Shown here: positions 42,967 through 51,047 of the stretch, piece by piece
Layout of the letters: each line of letters begins with the position of its first letter
How positions within the stretch are numbered: position 1 is the stretch's first letter
Assembly: GCA_934141445.1 (NCBI GenBank)
Contig: CAKPCF010000010.1
Location: 1 to 51,047 of the forward strand
Direction of reading: 5' to 3'
From: an uncultured Clostridia bacterium
GTDB lineage: Bacteria; Bacillota; Clostridia; TANB77; CAG-508
Length of the DNA stretch: 51,047 bases
Notes under the pieces: generated by a model
Told to the model about the DNA's origin: nothing
The model's database searches: none
The model's input: only the letters and a program-made list of their open reading frames with translations
Made by a program: the position numbers and the translations under genes

Positions 42967-43896
42967 TTATTTCTCAAGGATAACCCATCCGATAGAAAAA
43001 TCTCCTGTAAAATTGCTGTAGTTGCTTGTTTTGGCATATGCTCTTGCCAAATCGGACCTAGCTCCATCCATTCTGTAGCTACCACCACAGAGGATATGCC
43101 CTGCATTTGAATTTAAAACATCAGCTTTAGTCTCGCCAACCATCTTACTTGTATTACCCAAGTCACAAAATCCACAGAAGGCTCTCGAACCTGTACCTTC
43201 AAGTCGATATCTTGTATCAGGCGAATTTCTGAAATTTCCGATTGTACCAGAGTCCCTACAAACCTTTTTCCAGATATTCTCAATGCTCCAACCGTCTTCC
43301 AACATGCGTTTCATTAGCACAATAAGAAATGCACCATACTCGTACACTGTTCCAAGTCGACTACCTCTTTCTGGCATAAAGTTTTGGGCAGCTTCTACCC
43401 ACCAACGATACGAAAGACCAACAGCCGGTTCTTCACCAAAAGCATACATAATCCCTCCATTTTTGTTTATAGTTGGATCACAATTTGGTCGATAAAAATC
43501 TTCAATGCCATTTTGAATGGCACTCATCATCTGCTCTTTAACAAATTGTTCATGTTGTGTAGTCGGCTCATAATCAAAAACAGGGTCGTTTACAGAAAGC
43601 TTAGAAGCTTCGATCAGAACAAACTTTGCTTCATCTCCAATTGTTTGACTTCTTCTTATTTCATCAAACTTGATAATTTTTTCACCACTCTCTACTACCT
43701 GTAAATCAGGCTTTCGGGATGTTGGAGAAATACAAATTCCTTTTCCTTCCTCTGATTCGATACTTACCTCGATATTATTGCCAGAAACCTTGAGCATATC
43801 AAGCTCAATAGCTACCTCACAACTTCCATCTGGTAAAACCTTGGCGCTAATTGCCTTACCATCACTAATCCGGATTTTCATAGTTGCTTTTCTCAT
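42967..43896 (-). CDS. Protein with possible FGE/C-type-lectin-like fold
   Basis: A 309-residue protein with no signal peptide. The N-terminal 110 residues are beta-rich and unfamiliar. The C-terminal half resembles the formylglycine-generating-enzyme/SUMF fold: VGLSYRWWVEAAQNFM looks like the family's PV.VSW.EA block, GFCDLGNTSKMVGET like the DM.GNV.EW block, and ILCGGSYRMDGARSDLARAY with FSIGWVILE like the final RGGS...GFR block. Key residues are changed, so it may be a lectin-like or enzymatically dead member. The start at MRKATMKI has GGGAGG 8 bases before it. Its G+C content is well above its neighbours, and it has its own promoter and terminator; acquired gene suspected. Substrate or ligand unknown. 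Confidence 0.55.
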   Translation of the reverse strand: MRKATMKIRISDGKAISAKVLPDGSCEVAIELDMLKVSGNNIEVSIESEEGKGICISPTSRKPDLQVVESGEKIIKFDEIRRSQTIGDEAKFVLIEASKLSVNDPVFDYEPTTQHEQFVKEQMMSAIQNGIEDFYRPNCDPTINKNGGIMYAFGEEPAVGLSYRWWVEAAQNFMPERGSRLGTVYEYGAFLIVLMKRMLEDGWSIENIWKKVCRDSGTIGNFRNSPDTRYRLEGTGSRAFCGFCDLGNTSKMVGETKADVLNSNAGHILCGGSYRMDGARSDLARAYAKTSNYSNFTGDFSIGWVILEK

Positions 43897-43979
43897 AAGT
43901 AAGCCTCCCATAATAAAAGTTTTTATCTTGATGAAACATCCTTGCATCTAATAGGTTTTCGAATACTAGATACTTTTCA

Positions 43980-44008
43980 ATTCTACCACACTTTATAGCA
44001 AAATTCAA
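43980..44008 (-). promoter_or_regulatory. Sigma-A-type promoter of the FGE-like gene
   Basis: TTGAAT, 17 bases, TAGAAT on the minus strand, about 85 bases before the start codon. Confidence 0.6.
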
Positions 44009-44068
44009 TTTTTTGACCAAATTAAATTATTATTTACTTTTTAATAATTGAATTTCTATAAATCTTAA

Positions 44069-44512
44069 CTATGTATTTGCAATTTTTTTAGCTGCTGTCG
44101 TTGCCAAAAAATCACATCTATTATTTAATTCATTTGTACTATGTCCTTTTACTTTTATAAAAGTAACTTTGTGTTTATTAGTCAAATCAATCATTTCAAG
44201 CCAAAGTTCCTTATTTTTTACTGGTTCTTTTTTTGAATTAACCCAACCTTTTGCAATCCAGCCTTCTATCCAATGTTCCTTAAAGGCATTTACTACATAA
44301 GCACTATCACTATATAAATTAACAACGCAAGGCTCCTTCAAAAGTTTCAGAGCCTCAATAACAGCTGTCATCTCCATAATATTATTAGTTGTATCTTTTG
44401 CTCCACCTGAAATTTCTTTTTGATTATTTCCGAAAATCAGTACTGCTCCCCAACCACCTGGTCCTGGGTTTCCAGAGCAAGCACCATCTGTATAAATTGT
44501 TATCTCTTTCAT
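44069..44512 (-). CDS. rnhA: Ribonuclease HI
   Basis: Cleaves RNA in RNA-DNA hybrids. The 147 residues carry the metal-binding Asp in IYTDGACSGNPGPGGWG, the Glu in NIMEMTAVIEAL, the Asp in LYSDSAYVV and the last Asp in NNRCDFLA, plus the basic handle around WIEGWIAKGWVNSKKEPV. Complete. AGAGGAA precedes the ATG. It lies divergent from tmcAL with about 90 bases between. Confidence 0.97.
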   Translation of the reverse strand: MKEITIYTDGACSGNPGPGGWGAVLIFGNNQKEISGGAKDTTNNIMEMTAVIEALKLLKEPCVVNLYSDSAYVVNAFKEHWIEGWIAKGWVNSKKEPVKNKELWLEMIDLTNKHKVTFIKVKGHSTNELNNRCDFLATTAAKKIANT

Positions 44513-44606
44513 TTTTCCTCTTCTTATAAAATAATATTTGTTTTTTTAAACAATATATGATATTATAGCAATAAATTTAAAATCTTACAATATGGTGGTG
44601 ATATAT

Positions 44607-45836
44607 TTGAACGACGTTTTAGGAATAATTTCAGAATATAATCCTTTTCATAATGGACATATATTACATTTACAGCAGTCAAAAAAATTAACTCATACTA
44701 ATTTCACAATAGCTATTATGAGCGGAAATTTTGTACAAAGAGGAAATACAGCTTTAGTTGACAAATGGGCTCGTGCTGAAATGGCTTTAAAATCAGGAAT
44801 TGATTTAGTTATCGAACTTCCAACTCTTTATGCAATTTCAAGTGCTGAAAATTTTGCAGATGGTGCAATAAAAATATTAAATAGCCTTGGAATTGTCAAC
44901 TATGTTTCATTTGGAAGCGAAATCGGTGAACTTTCTCCATTAAACGATATAGCAGAAGTTTTATACAAAGAACCTAAAGAATTTTCTAATTTAATCAACA
45001 AACAAATTCGTTCCGGACTTTCTTATCCTAAAGCAAGAGAACTTGCTATACAAATATATTTCGGTGGTTCACAAAAATATACAGAAATATTAGAAAATCC
45101 TAATAATATACTTGGGGTTGAATATTTAAAAGCTCTAAAAAGACATAAAAGTTCTATTCAGCCTATCACATTAAAAAGAAAATATAGTGATTATAATAGT
45201 ACAGATATAAAGAGCGGTATAGCAAGTGCAACAGCCATTAGAACTATGCTTCAAAAAAATAAAAATATACACTATGTTGTACCTTATGAAACTTATGAAA
45301 TTATTGAAGAAAAACAAAAATTAGGACAAATTGTTCCAGATTTATCTATATTCGAAAAGGAAATAATATACAATCTTCGTAAAATGACTTTATCAGAAAT
45401 AGCAACTTTACCTGATGTCTCTGAAGGTTTAGAAAATAAAATAAAAATAGCTGCAAATACCTCTAATACACTTGAAGAATTAGTGTTAAAAATAAAGTCA
45501 AAACGTTATACTCAAAGTCGAATTCAAAGAATTTTACTATATGCACTTCTTAATATTTCAAAAAAAGATATGGATATGTCAAAAAAACAAATGCCTTATA
45601 TAAGAGTTTTAGGTTTTAATAGTAATGGAAAGAAAATGATTTCCTCTATTGCTACTAAAAATCCTAAATTGCAAATAATCGTATCTCTTAAGAAATTCAT
45701 GGAAAATAATACTGACAAGCATTTGCATACTATGATTTCAAAAGATATTTTTGCAACAAATGTATATACTCTAGCTTATGGTTCTAGTCCTCTTGCAAAT
45801 TTGGACTACACACATAAAATTATAGAATTAAAATAA
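44607..45836 (+). CDS. tmcAL: tRNA(Met) cytidine acetate ligase TmcAL
   Basis: TmcAL makes N4-acetylcytidine at position 34 of elongator tRNA-Met using acetate and ATP. The 409 residues begin NDVLGIISEYNPFHNGH, the nucleotidyltransferase HxGH-like motif of the family (formerly YlbM, DUF795), followed by IAIMSGNFVQRGN, DKWARAEMAL, GIDLVIELP and ENFADGAI. The start is a TTG preceded 3 bases away by GGTGGTGAT; the ATG five codons upstream has no site. It is one of only three plus-strand genes. A terminator hairpin follows. Confidence 0.93.
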   Translation: MNDVLGIISEYNPFHNGHILHLQQSKKLTHTNFTIAIMSGNFVQRGNTALVDKWARAEMALKSGIDLVIELPTLYAISSAENFADGAIKILNSLGIVNYVSFGSEIGELSPLNDIAEVLYKEPKEFSNLINKQIRSGLSYPKARELAIQIYFGGSQKYTEILENPNNILGVEYLKALKRHKSSIQPITLKRKYSDYNSTDIKSGIASATAIRTMLQKNKNIHYVVPYETYEIIEEKQKLGQIVPDLSIFEKEIIYNLRKMTLSEIATLPDVSEGLENKIKIAANTSNTLEELVLKIKSKRYTQSRIQRILLYALLNISKKDMDMSKKQMPYIRVLGFNSNGKKMISSIATKNPKLQIIVSLKKFMENNTDKHLHTMISKDIFATNVYTLAYGSSPLANLDYTHKIIELK

Positions 45837-45866
45837 AACAAAAGTAGATACTATGAAGTACACTTC

Positions 45867-45894
45867 AAAAAGTTAGATTTTTGTCTAACTTTTT
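45867..45894. terminator. Bidirectional terminator between tmcAL and the LRR gene
   Basis: An 11-bp perfect stem (AAAAAGTTAGA / TCTAACTTTTT) with a 6-base loop between convergent stop codons. Flanking it, AGTACACTT occurs twice in direct orientation (45857-45865 and 45901-45909). Confidence 0.8.
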
Positions 45895-45963
45895 GGGTTC
45901 AGTACACTTGGTACCCACTTTTTATATTTAGTTTACTCATACTTCGTATTTTAATTTAGGTTA

Positions 45964-48876
45964 TTAAAATCCACTTTTTCCATTTTGCCATTTCAAATTT
46001 TTTAATAAATTCCAATTTATTATTCCAGTATTTCCTGCCATAAACAAAGCTTGAAGGCTTCCCTTAGGCTCTACTTTAGAATTTGGATTTAAATTAGCTA
46101 AAATTTGCAAATTATTGATAATCTCTCCATCACTATTATTGGTTCTCTCATAAATACAATTATTAGATAAATCTAAATATTCCAATTTAATTAGATTTCT
46201 TAAGCCATATAAACTATTTATACATGTGTTTGTACTTATAAAAGATTTTAAATTTCTCAAATTATCTAAATCATCAATATCTTTTAAATTCATATATGCT
46301 GTACCATTTATAGTCAATTCTTCTAAATTTCTAATTTTGCTCAAACCTTTTACACTAGTTGTTTGTGGATTTGTGCCACAGTTTGGATCACAAAAAGCAT
46401 TTATTTTTAATATGTTAATAGTTTTACAATCTTCAAAACAACTAAAATTTACACCGGAACAATTTTGGTATAATTTCATTTCTTTAATAACAGCATTTTC
46501 ATTTAATGAATCTATTATATTTTTAAAATTTTCAGCATTTCTAGCATTTATTCTAAAAAAATCTATACTAGATATATTAGAGAAATCAAAAATATCATTT
46601 ACATTCCAGCACATAATATTTTCAAAATCATTACTTGGTAATTTTATTTTTCCTGTTACAGAATTTAATAAAATATTTTTCAAATTTTCACACTGTGTAA
46701 GATCAATATTTCCTATATTATTTAAATTTGAATATAAGGCTAATTCTGTTATATCATAGCATTTTTCTAATGTTTTTATAATGTCCGAGTCATAACAACA
46801 CAAACCAGAAAATGCTCTATTTTTCCAATAACCTAATTTGTTATTTGCATATAACTTACATATAACGCCTTGAATTTGTGATAAATCTATTGTTTTAGTT
46901 GTTAGTTCCAAATTTCCTAAACTTTCTGAATAATTATTTAAAATCTCGAGTCCACTAAATTCACCAGCCTCATTTTTTGTACCAGTCGTTACATTAGTAT
47001 TAAACAACTCAAGTTCAATAATTCCAGTTATATCTCCATTTCTTATAAATTCAATAGTTGTTAAATTATCACCCAAACTAGATAAATTTACTCTTTTTAA
47101 TTTTTTAAAACTTTTCAATACATTATTATATATTTCATTTGCATCTTCGCCAGATATTATATTTCCAGCATCATCACTAAGCTTCATACCTTCTAAATTT
47201 AATAATTCTAAGTTTGTAGCACCTGTAATCAGTTCAAAATTACTTTTGGCTACATTTTGCCAAGATAAATCTAACAAATTTGTGTTTTCATCTAATAACA
47301 ACAATGAGTAATTATTGGATATATTAAAATTTCCACCACATTTTATACATAGTGTCTTTATATCTAATAAACTAACATTATTTAATCTTGTATTTCCACT
47401 AAGATATAAAAGCTGTATATTTTCACAATTTTTTATATAATCTATCCATATTATTTGATTTGATCTCAAATCAATTTTTTCCAAAGTTGTTATATTTTCC
47501 AATGATTTTATTCCATCGTTTTCTTGTTTTTCACTATCTATTTCTAAATTTCCCAACATATTATTGCAAGCATATAATTGTGTTAAGTTTTGCATGCTCT
47601 CAATTCCTTTTAAGTTTTCAAGCATATTAGTTTCACAATGTAAAGTCAATACATTTTTAAAATCAGTTAATTCTTGTATAGTTGATATATTATTGTTATT
47701 CAAAAACAAATATTTAATAGTTTCTTTTGTTGTTGATGATAAATTTTTCAAAGCAGAAATATTAGTAACTTTAGAATTTCTTGTACTAGCATTAATATTC
47801 GAATCAGTTTGTAAAACACTTTCCGAACCCATTATACCAAATTTCGTCAATTGATTAAAATCGTAATTTCCTATTCCTAAATCATTACTACATAATTTCT
47901 CTATCTCATTATCACTTGTACGTAGCAAATATAAATATTTCAAATTATTCAGATTGCATAGAGCCTTATAGTTCAAAATTTCACTATTATCTAATACCAC
48001 AAAATCTAAAACTCCCTTTGAACTGCTTAATCCGTCTAAACTAGTAATTGTACAATTTTGAATAGTTATCTTCTTCAAATTAACTGCGTTTTGAATCCCT
48101 ATAAGATTCTCAAAATTTATATTAGTTAATGTAATTTCTTCTAATGATGGAAAATTGTATAAATCCTTTAAATTATTTATTCCATCATCTGAATTTATTG
48201 TTAAAGCTTTTATAGATTTGCAATCATTTGCATTTAGACTTGATGTATTATCACCTGTTATCAATTTTGCATAATTACTTCCAGCAGAAAATACTAACCT
48301 CGCCGGATTATCTAAATCTAATTCACTTTCTGAAATTCCTTTAAGATTTTCAATGCCATTATTTGAATAATATACTTTTAAATTACTAGTTACACCATAT
48401 ACATCAATCATTCCACTATAACTAGCATAACTTCCATCCTTAGCATCCCCACCTTGTAATTGTTCTCTTATCTCTTTTGGTAAACTCTTTTTCTCTATTA
48501 AATAACAAGCTTGCCCATTTTCATTTACAACATAACCAACAGAACCAAAGCCATTTTTACTAGGATTATATATCCAATTTTCACTTTCATGATTTTTTTG
48601 CATAGCTTCTGCTTTATTATCAGCATCTGAAAATTCATCATAATGTTCTATATAGTAATTATTTAAAAATTCTTCTAATACTGCTATGCTTTGAATATAA
48701 GTAGCATTCTTGGCCTGCGTTATTATTCCATTTTCTCCAATTGTTGCATTTAAACTTACTCCTGCTAAAATTAGCATTACAATTATTGAAATTACAAGTG
48801 CTATTAGAGTGATTGCTTTTTGATTTTTCAAAAAATATTTTTTACACTCTTTATTTTGCAATTTTCTTTTGTTCAT
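45964..48876 (-). CDS. Leucine-rich-repeat surface protein with pilin-type N-terminus
   Basis: A 970-residue protein. The start, KNQKAITLIALVISIIVMLI, resembles a class III prepilin signal: Lys-rich leader, cleavage after Ala21, then ITLIALV and a long hydrophobic helix with Ala, not Glu, at +5. NATIGENGIITQAKNATYI follows, as in pseudopilin-like exported proteins. A small domain (about 70-150) with YVVNENGQACYLIEKKSL comes next, and from about 190 to the end more than 20 leucine-rich repeats of internalin-like type (LKYLYLLRTSDNEIEKL, LENITTLEKIDLRSNQI, LIKLEYLDLSNNCI). No LPxTG or wall-binding module is visible. AAGGAGG precedes the ATG. It is preceded by a broken small ORF whose stop overlaps its start. 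Confidence 0.85.
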   Translation of the reverse strand: MNKRKLQNKECKKYFLKNQKAITLIALVISIIVMLILAGVSLNATIGENGIITQAKNATYIQSIAVLEEFLNNYYIEHYDEFSDADNKAEAMQKNHESENWIYNPSKNGFGSVGYVVNENGQACYLIEKKSLPKEIREQLQGGDAKDGSYASYSGMIDVYGVTSNLKVYYSNNGIENLKGISESELDLDNPARLVFSAGSNYAKLITGDNTSSLNANDCKSIKALTINSDDGINNLKDLYNFPSLEEITLTNINFENLIGIQNAVNLKKITIQNCTITSLDGLSSSKGVLDFVVLDNSEILNYKALCNLNNLKYLYLLRTSDNEIEKLCSNDLGIGNYDFNQLTKFGIMGSESVLQTDSNINASTRNSKVTNISALKNLSSTTKETIKYLFLNNNNISTIQELTDFKNVLTLHCETNMLENLKGIESMQNLTQLYACNNMLGNLEIDSEKQENDGIKSLENITTLEKIDLRSNQIIWIDYIKNCENIQLLYLSGNTRLNNVSLLDIKTLCIKCGGNFNISNNYSLLLLDENTNLLDLSWQNVAKSNFELITGATNLELLNLEGMKLSDDAGNIISGEDANEIYNNVLKSFKKLKRVNLSSLGDNLTTIEFIRNGDITGIIELELFNTNVTTGTKNEAGEFSGLEILNNYSESLGNLELTTKTIDLSQIQGVICKLYANNKLGYWKNRAFSGLCCYDSDIIKTLEKCYDITELALYSNLNNIGNIDLTQCENLKNILLNSVTGKIKLPSNDFENIMCWNVNDIFDFSNISSIDFFRINARNAENFKNIIDSLNENAVIKEMKLYQNCSGVNFSCFEDCKTINILKINAFCDPNCGTNPQTTSVKGLSKIRNLEELTINGTAYMNLKDIDDLDNLRNLKSFISTNTCINSLYGLRNLIKLEYLDLSNNCIYERTNNSDGEIINNLQILANLNPNSKVEPKGSLQALFMAGNTGIINWNLLKNLKWQNGKSGF

Positions 48877-49035
48877 TTATGATTTTCCTCCTTAGATTTT
48901 ATAAATAGAGAAAAAGCTTTCTGTTGTTTCATTGCTAATTCAATTGTATGATTAGCAATAGCAAAAGCTCTTTCTCTTTCAATCCATAAAAAACATTAGT
49001 CTAATGACTTTTGCTTTTCTTTGAAAGAAAACCAT
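48873..49035 (-). pseudogene. Possible 53-codon small gene, frameshifted at a T6 run
   Basis: On the minus strand an ATG at 49033-49035 (with AGAGAAG upstream) opens MVFFQRKAKVIRLMFFMD and stops. After the run of six T's (48988-48993), the +1 frame continues WIERERAFAIANHTIELAM and KQQKAFSLFIKSKEENHK, ending in a TGA that overlaps the ATG of the LRR gene. With five T's the frame would be one 53-residue, charged, helical protein. A phase-variable switch, a real mutation or a sequencing indel are all possible. An internal ATG at 48930-48932 would give a 19-residue peptide by itself. Inverted repeats across the region could also make it a structured leader RNA. Confidence 0.4.
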
Positions 49036-49068
49036 TTCAAAACTTCTCTATTTTATTTTTATGGACTT

Positions 49069-49090
49069 CTTTAAGTATCTGACTTAAAGT
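49069..49090. repeat. Inverted copy of the terminator core found at 49238-49257
   Basis: TTAAGTATCTGACTTAAAGT occurs here and, in inverted form, within the hairpin after the second LRR gene, about 150 bases away. The stretch also forms its own small hairpin (TTCTTTAAGT / ACTTAAAG). Confidence 0.55.
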
Positions 49091-49100
49091 AAAGAAAAAA

Positions 49101-49138
49101 AGACACAGAATAGTATATTTCTTTATACTTTTGTGTCT
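49101..49138 (-). terminator. Terminator in the gap between the two LRR genes
   Basis: AGACACA pairs with TGTGTCT, with an inner AGTATA/TATACT stem; on the minus strand TTTTTTTCTTT follows. It is the second terminator-like hairpin after the upstream LRR gene. The 400-base gap here has no intact gene but holds at least four hairpins. Confidence 0.7.
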
Positions 49139-49230
49139 TTTCTGTTTTTATTTATTTCAAATTATTCATAAAATTTGTTTTGGAATAGTTGACTTCAAAA
49201 CTTACTAATGATAGAATTTTTATAAATTGT

Positions 49231-49273
49231 AAAAGAACTTTAAGTCAGATACTTAATGACTTAAAGTTCTTTT
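49231..49273 (-). terminator. Terminator of the partial LRR gene
   Basis: A 16-bp perfect stem (AAAAGAACTTTAAGTC / GACTTAAAGTTCTTTT) with an 11-base loop begins 5 bases after the stop codon of the LRR gene. Its loop and inner arm are repeated in inverted orientation at 49069-49090. Confidence 0.8.
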
Positions 49274-49277
49274 TATT

Positions 49278-51047
49278 TTATTTTGTGATTACTAGAGGAC
49301 AATTAAGTATTGCATTGTCATTAATTTCACAAGCTTTATTTACAATAATCTTTCCTTTTAAAGATGTACAATATTCAAATGCATAATTACCTATATACAA
49401 TATATTCTCCCAGTTTAATCCCTTTATTCCATTTAAAGTCAATTCGGAATCTCCTGAAAAAGCTTTTTCTTCAATTCTTGTTATTTTACCTTTTACAATT
49501 ACTTCTTTCAGTTTTGGACAGCCCCAAATAAAATATCCTTTCATAACTTTTATTCCTTTTCCTAATGTTATACTTGTTAAATTATTGCAACATGCAACAT
49601 AAGAATTTAATGTATCTACAACAGAATCTGGTATAATAATATTCTCTATTTTGGAATTATAAAAAGCTGCACTTCCTATACTTACTAATCCCTCATTTAG
49701 TTTTACATATTGAAGAGATGAATTTTGAAAAGCAGAGTTTCCTATTTTGACTACACTACTTGGTATTTCTATATTTTCCACTCCTGCTCCATAAAAAGCA
49801 TATGTTCCTATTTCGGTTATCGTATTTGGTAATACTATACTAACAAATTTTACATTATTGTAACAAAAGAAATCTGGTATCACTTTTACATTTATACCTG
49901 TTTCAAATTCTATTGCTATTAAATTTGTGCAATTCATAAACGATCCCTGATCTATACTTGTTACTGTATTCGGTATTGTTACTTTTGTTATTGAGGTACA
50001 TCCTGCAAATGCATTTTTTCCTATACTTGTTACTCCATTTGGTATTGTTATTTCCTTTATTTCTTTTCCGTTATGTAAAAATTTTGTACTTCCACTATAC
50101 TGATTATCCGCTATTACATTTCCTATGCTAGTAATATCACTTACTCTTGTTATTCCTGTATTTGTAAATATCGAACCATTTATTGCTATTTTTTGATTAT
50201 TCGAATTATTTATTGTTCCTGAAAATTCTCCCATTAGGTAAGTATCATTTTCAAAACAGTTTTCTCCTATTGTAGTTATCTTTGAATTACTTAGCCACTT
50301 AATCACATCTGTTTTTTCATTATTATCTGTTTTACCTAAATTAGTGCAACCCTTAAAAGCTTCTTTGCCTAATTTATTTAATTTTGCAGTAGAAGGTAAT
50401 ATTCGTATTGACTTACAGTAAAAAAATGCCTGTACTCCAACTTCTTCTAGATTCTGTGGCCAGTTAATTACCTCCATTTTCTCTTGTTGTATAAATGCTT
50501 GATTTTGAATTTTTTTTAACGAATTTGGTAAATAAACTTCATTACTGATTTTTGCTCCATCAAAAGCTCTTTCTTTTATCTCTTCTAAAGTTGCAGGCAA
50601 TGTAATTTTTGTTAAGTTTACGCAATTATAGAAAGATAAAACACCTAGTGTTTTACATCCCAAATTGCCATCTGATTCAAAAAAAACTTCTTCTATGTTT
50701 GTACTCTGTCTAAAAGTATTATTTTTTATTTCACTTATACTTTTGGGTATAATAATTTTTCCAGTCAATTTACTACAAAATCTAAAAGAACTATCGCCCA
50801 TACTTTCCACAGTATCATTTAATTCTAATCCACTAATTGCAGTTCCATAAAAACTATAATCACCTATATTCTTCACTTTACTTGGTATTACTAATTTATT
50901 TTCAATTCCTGTGCATTCTTGAAAAGCACTATCTCCTATTGTCACTAGTTGACTTCCTGTTTCCCCTTCATCAAAAGTTAATGCATCTATGCCTGTACAT
51001 CCATAAAATGCATTTTTCTTTATTTCTGTTATATAATAAGGTATTGT
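49278..51047 (-). CDS. BspA-type leucine-rich-repeat protein (5' end outside window)
   Basis: The frame is open to the right edge: the codons before position 50945 read YYITEIKKNAFYGCTGID and join the rest without a stop, so this is the C-terminal 589 residues of a longer protein. It consists of LRR_5 (Treponema/BspA-type) repeats of about 23 residues, such as TIGDSAFQECTGIENKLVIP, VTSIGKNAFAGCTSITKVTI and IVSEM-like variants; typical blocks are IGxxAFxxCxxL and ITIPxSVxxI. The last residues CEINDNAILNCPLVITK end the protein without any anchor or sorting signal. Such proteins are usually surface or secreted adhesins. Any signal sequence is upstream of the window; by analogy with the next gene it may be pilin-like. 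Confidence 0.85.
   Translation of the reverse strand, partial: TIPYYITEIKKNAFYGCTGIDALTFDEGETGSQLVTIGDSAFQECTGIENKLVIPSKVKNIGDYSFYGTAISGLELNDTVESMGDSSFRFCSKLTGKIIIPKSISEIKNNTFRQSTNIEEVFFESDGNLGCKTLGVLSFYNCVNLTKITLPATLEEIKERAFDGAKISNEVYLPNSLKKIQNQAFIQQEKMEVINWPQNLEEVGVQAFFYCKSIRILPSTAKLNKLGKEAFKGCTNLGKTDNNEKTDVIKWLSNSKITTIGENCFENDTYLMGEFSGTINNSNNQKIAINGSIFTNTGITRVSDITSIGNVIADNQYSGSTKFLHNGKEIKEITIPNGVTSIGKNAFAGCTSITKVTIPNTVTSIDQGSFMNCTNLIAIEFETGINVKVIPDFFCYNNVKFVSIVLPNTITEIGTYAFYGAGVENIEIPSSVVKIGNSAFQNSSLQYVKLNEGLVSIGSAAFYNSKIENIIIPDSVVDTLNSYVACCNNLTSITLGKGIKVMKGYFIWGCPKLKEVIVKGKITRIEEKAFSGDSELTLNGIKGLNWENILYIGNYAFEYCTSLKGKIIVNKACEINDNAILNCPLVITK

Noticed and set aside
42967..43896. Target protein of a diversity-generating retroelement (C-lectin fold)
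   Set aside because: No reverse transcriptase gene or template repeat lies nearby, and no near-identical second copy of the 3' end is present in the window.
49278..51047. Regularly repeated short units resembling a CRISPR array
   Set aside because: The periodicity is about 69 bases and in frame; it comes from 23-residue leucine-rich repeats with variable codons, not from identical repeats with spacers.
1..51047. tRNA or rRNA genes and insertion sequences
   Set aside because: I saw no tRNA-like cloverleaf with GTTCGA/CCA features, no rRNA stretches and no transposase frames or terminal repeats with target duplications.

Overview
The window comes from a very AT-rich, spore-forming Firmicute, most likely an uncultured, possibly gut-associated, member of the Clostridia. 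The sporulation genes spoIIP and spoVM, strong AGGAGG ribosome-binding sites, a zinc-type ribosomal protein L28, and the rpsO-pnp, coaE-queA-tgt and murB-yvcK blocks all support this. The placement is inferred from gene content and base composition; no 16S gene or other placement marker is present. Almost everything is on the minus strand; only rpmB, a CmpB-type membrane protein and tmcAL are on plus.

Layout, left to right. 0-2.2 kb: a small accessory patch with a coiled-coil protein, a scrap of a DUF1016-type nuclease and a RhuM-family protein. 2.2-7.5 kb: queH, an FAD-dependent amine-oxidase/mutase-like enzyme beside a large polytopic membrane protein, and ruvB. 7.5-15.6 kb: ligA, pgsA, a UPF0182 protein, ftsY and spoIIP (with a good sigma-E-type promoter). 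15.7-24.8 kb: an ABC exporter pair, a glycogen-debranching-type glucosidase, a divergent YvcK, murB, a pilin-like protein and a family 2 glycosyltransferase. 25.0-27.7 kb: rpsO and pnp, with a long 5'-terminal hairpin on the pnp message.

27.8-31.5 kb is an accessory island between two conserved loci. It holds a TIR-MORN fusion gene with its own promoter, then a TPM/LemA module whose TPM gene is cut by one in-frame stop codon. At 31.6-32.2 kb is the conserved rpmB/spoVM pair; spoVM is a 25-codon gene preceded by a 51-codon membrane microprotein.

33.2-42.9 kb: tyrS, a zinc-ribbon protein, degenerate secF and secD, an HD hydrolase, a TIGR04086 membrane protein, a WG-repeat protein, tgt, queA and coaE. 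With queH this covers several late steps of queuosine tRNA modification. 42.9-45.9 kb: a foreign-looking gene with a possible formylglycine-enzyme/C-lectin fold, rnhA and tmcAL. 46.0-51.0 kb: two large leucine-rich-repeat proteins; the first carries a pilin-type export signal.

Best candidates for something undescribed: the TIR-MORN-amphipathic-tail protein, the nonsense-interrupted TPM gene, the pnp leader hairpin, the membrane microprotein coupled to spoVM, and the pilin-signal LRR protein with a frameshifted microprotein directly in front of it.
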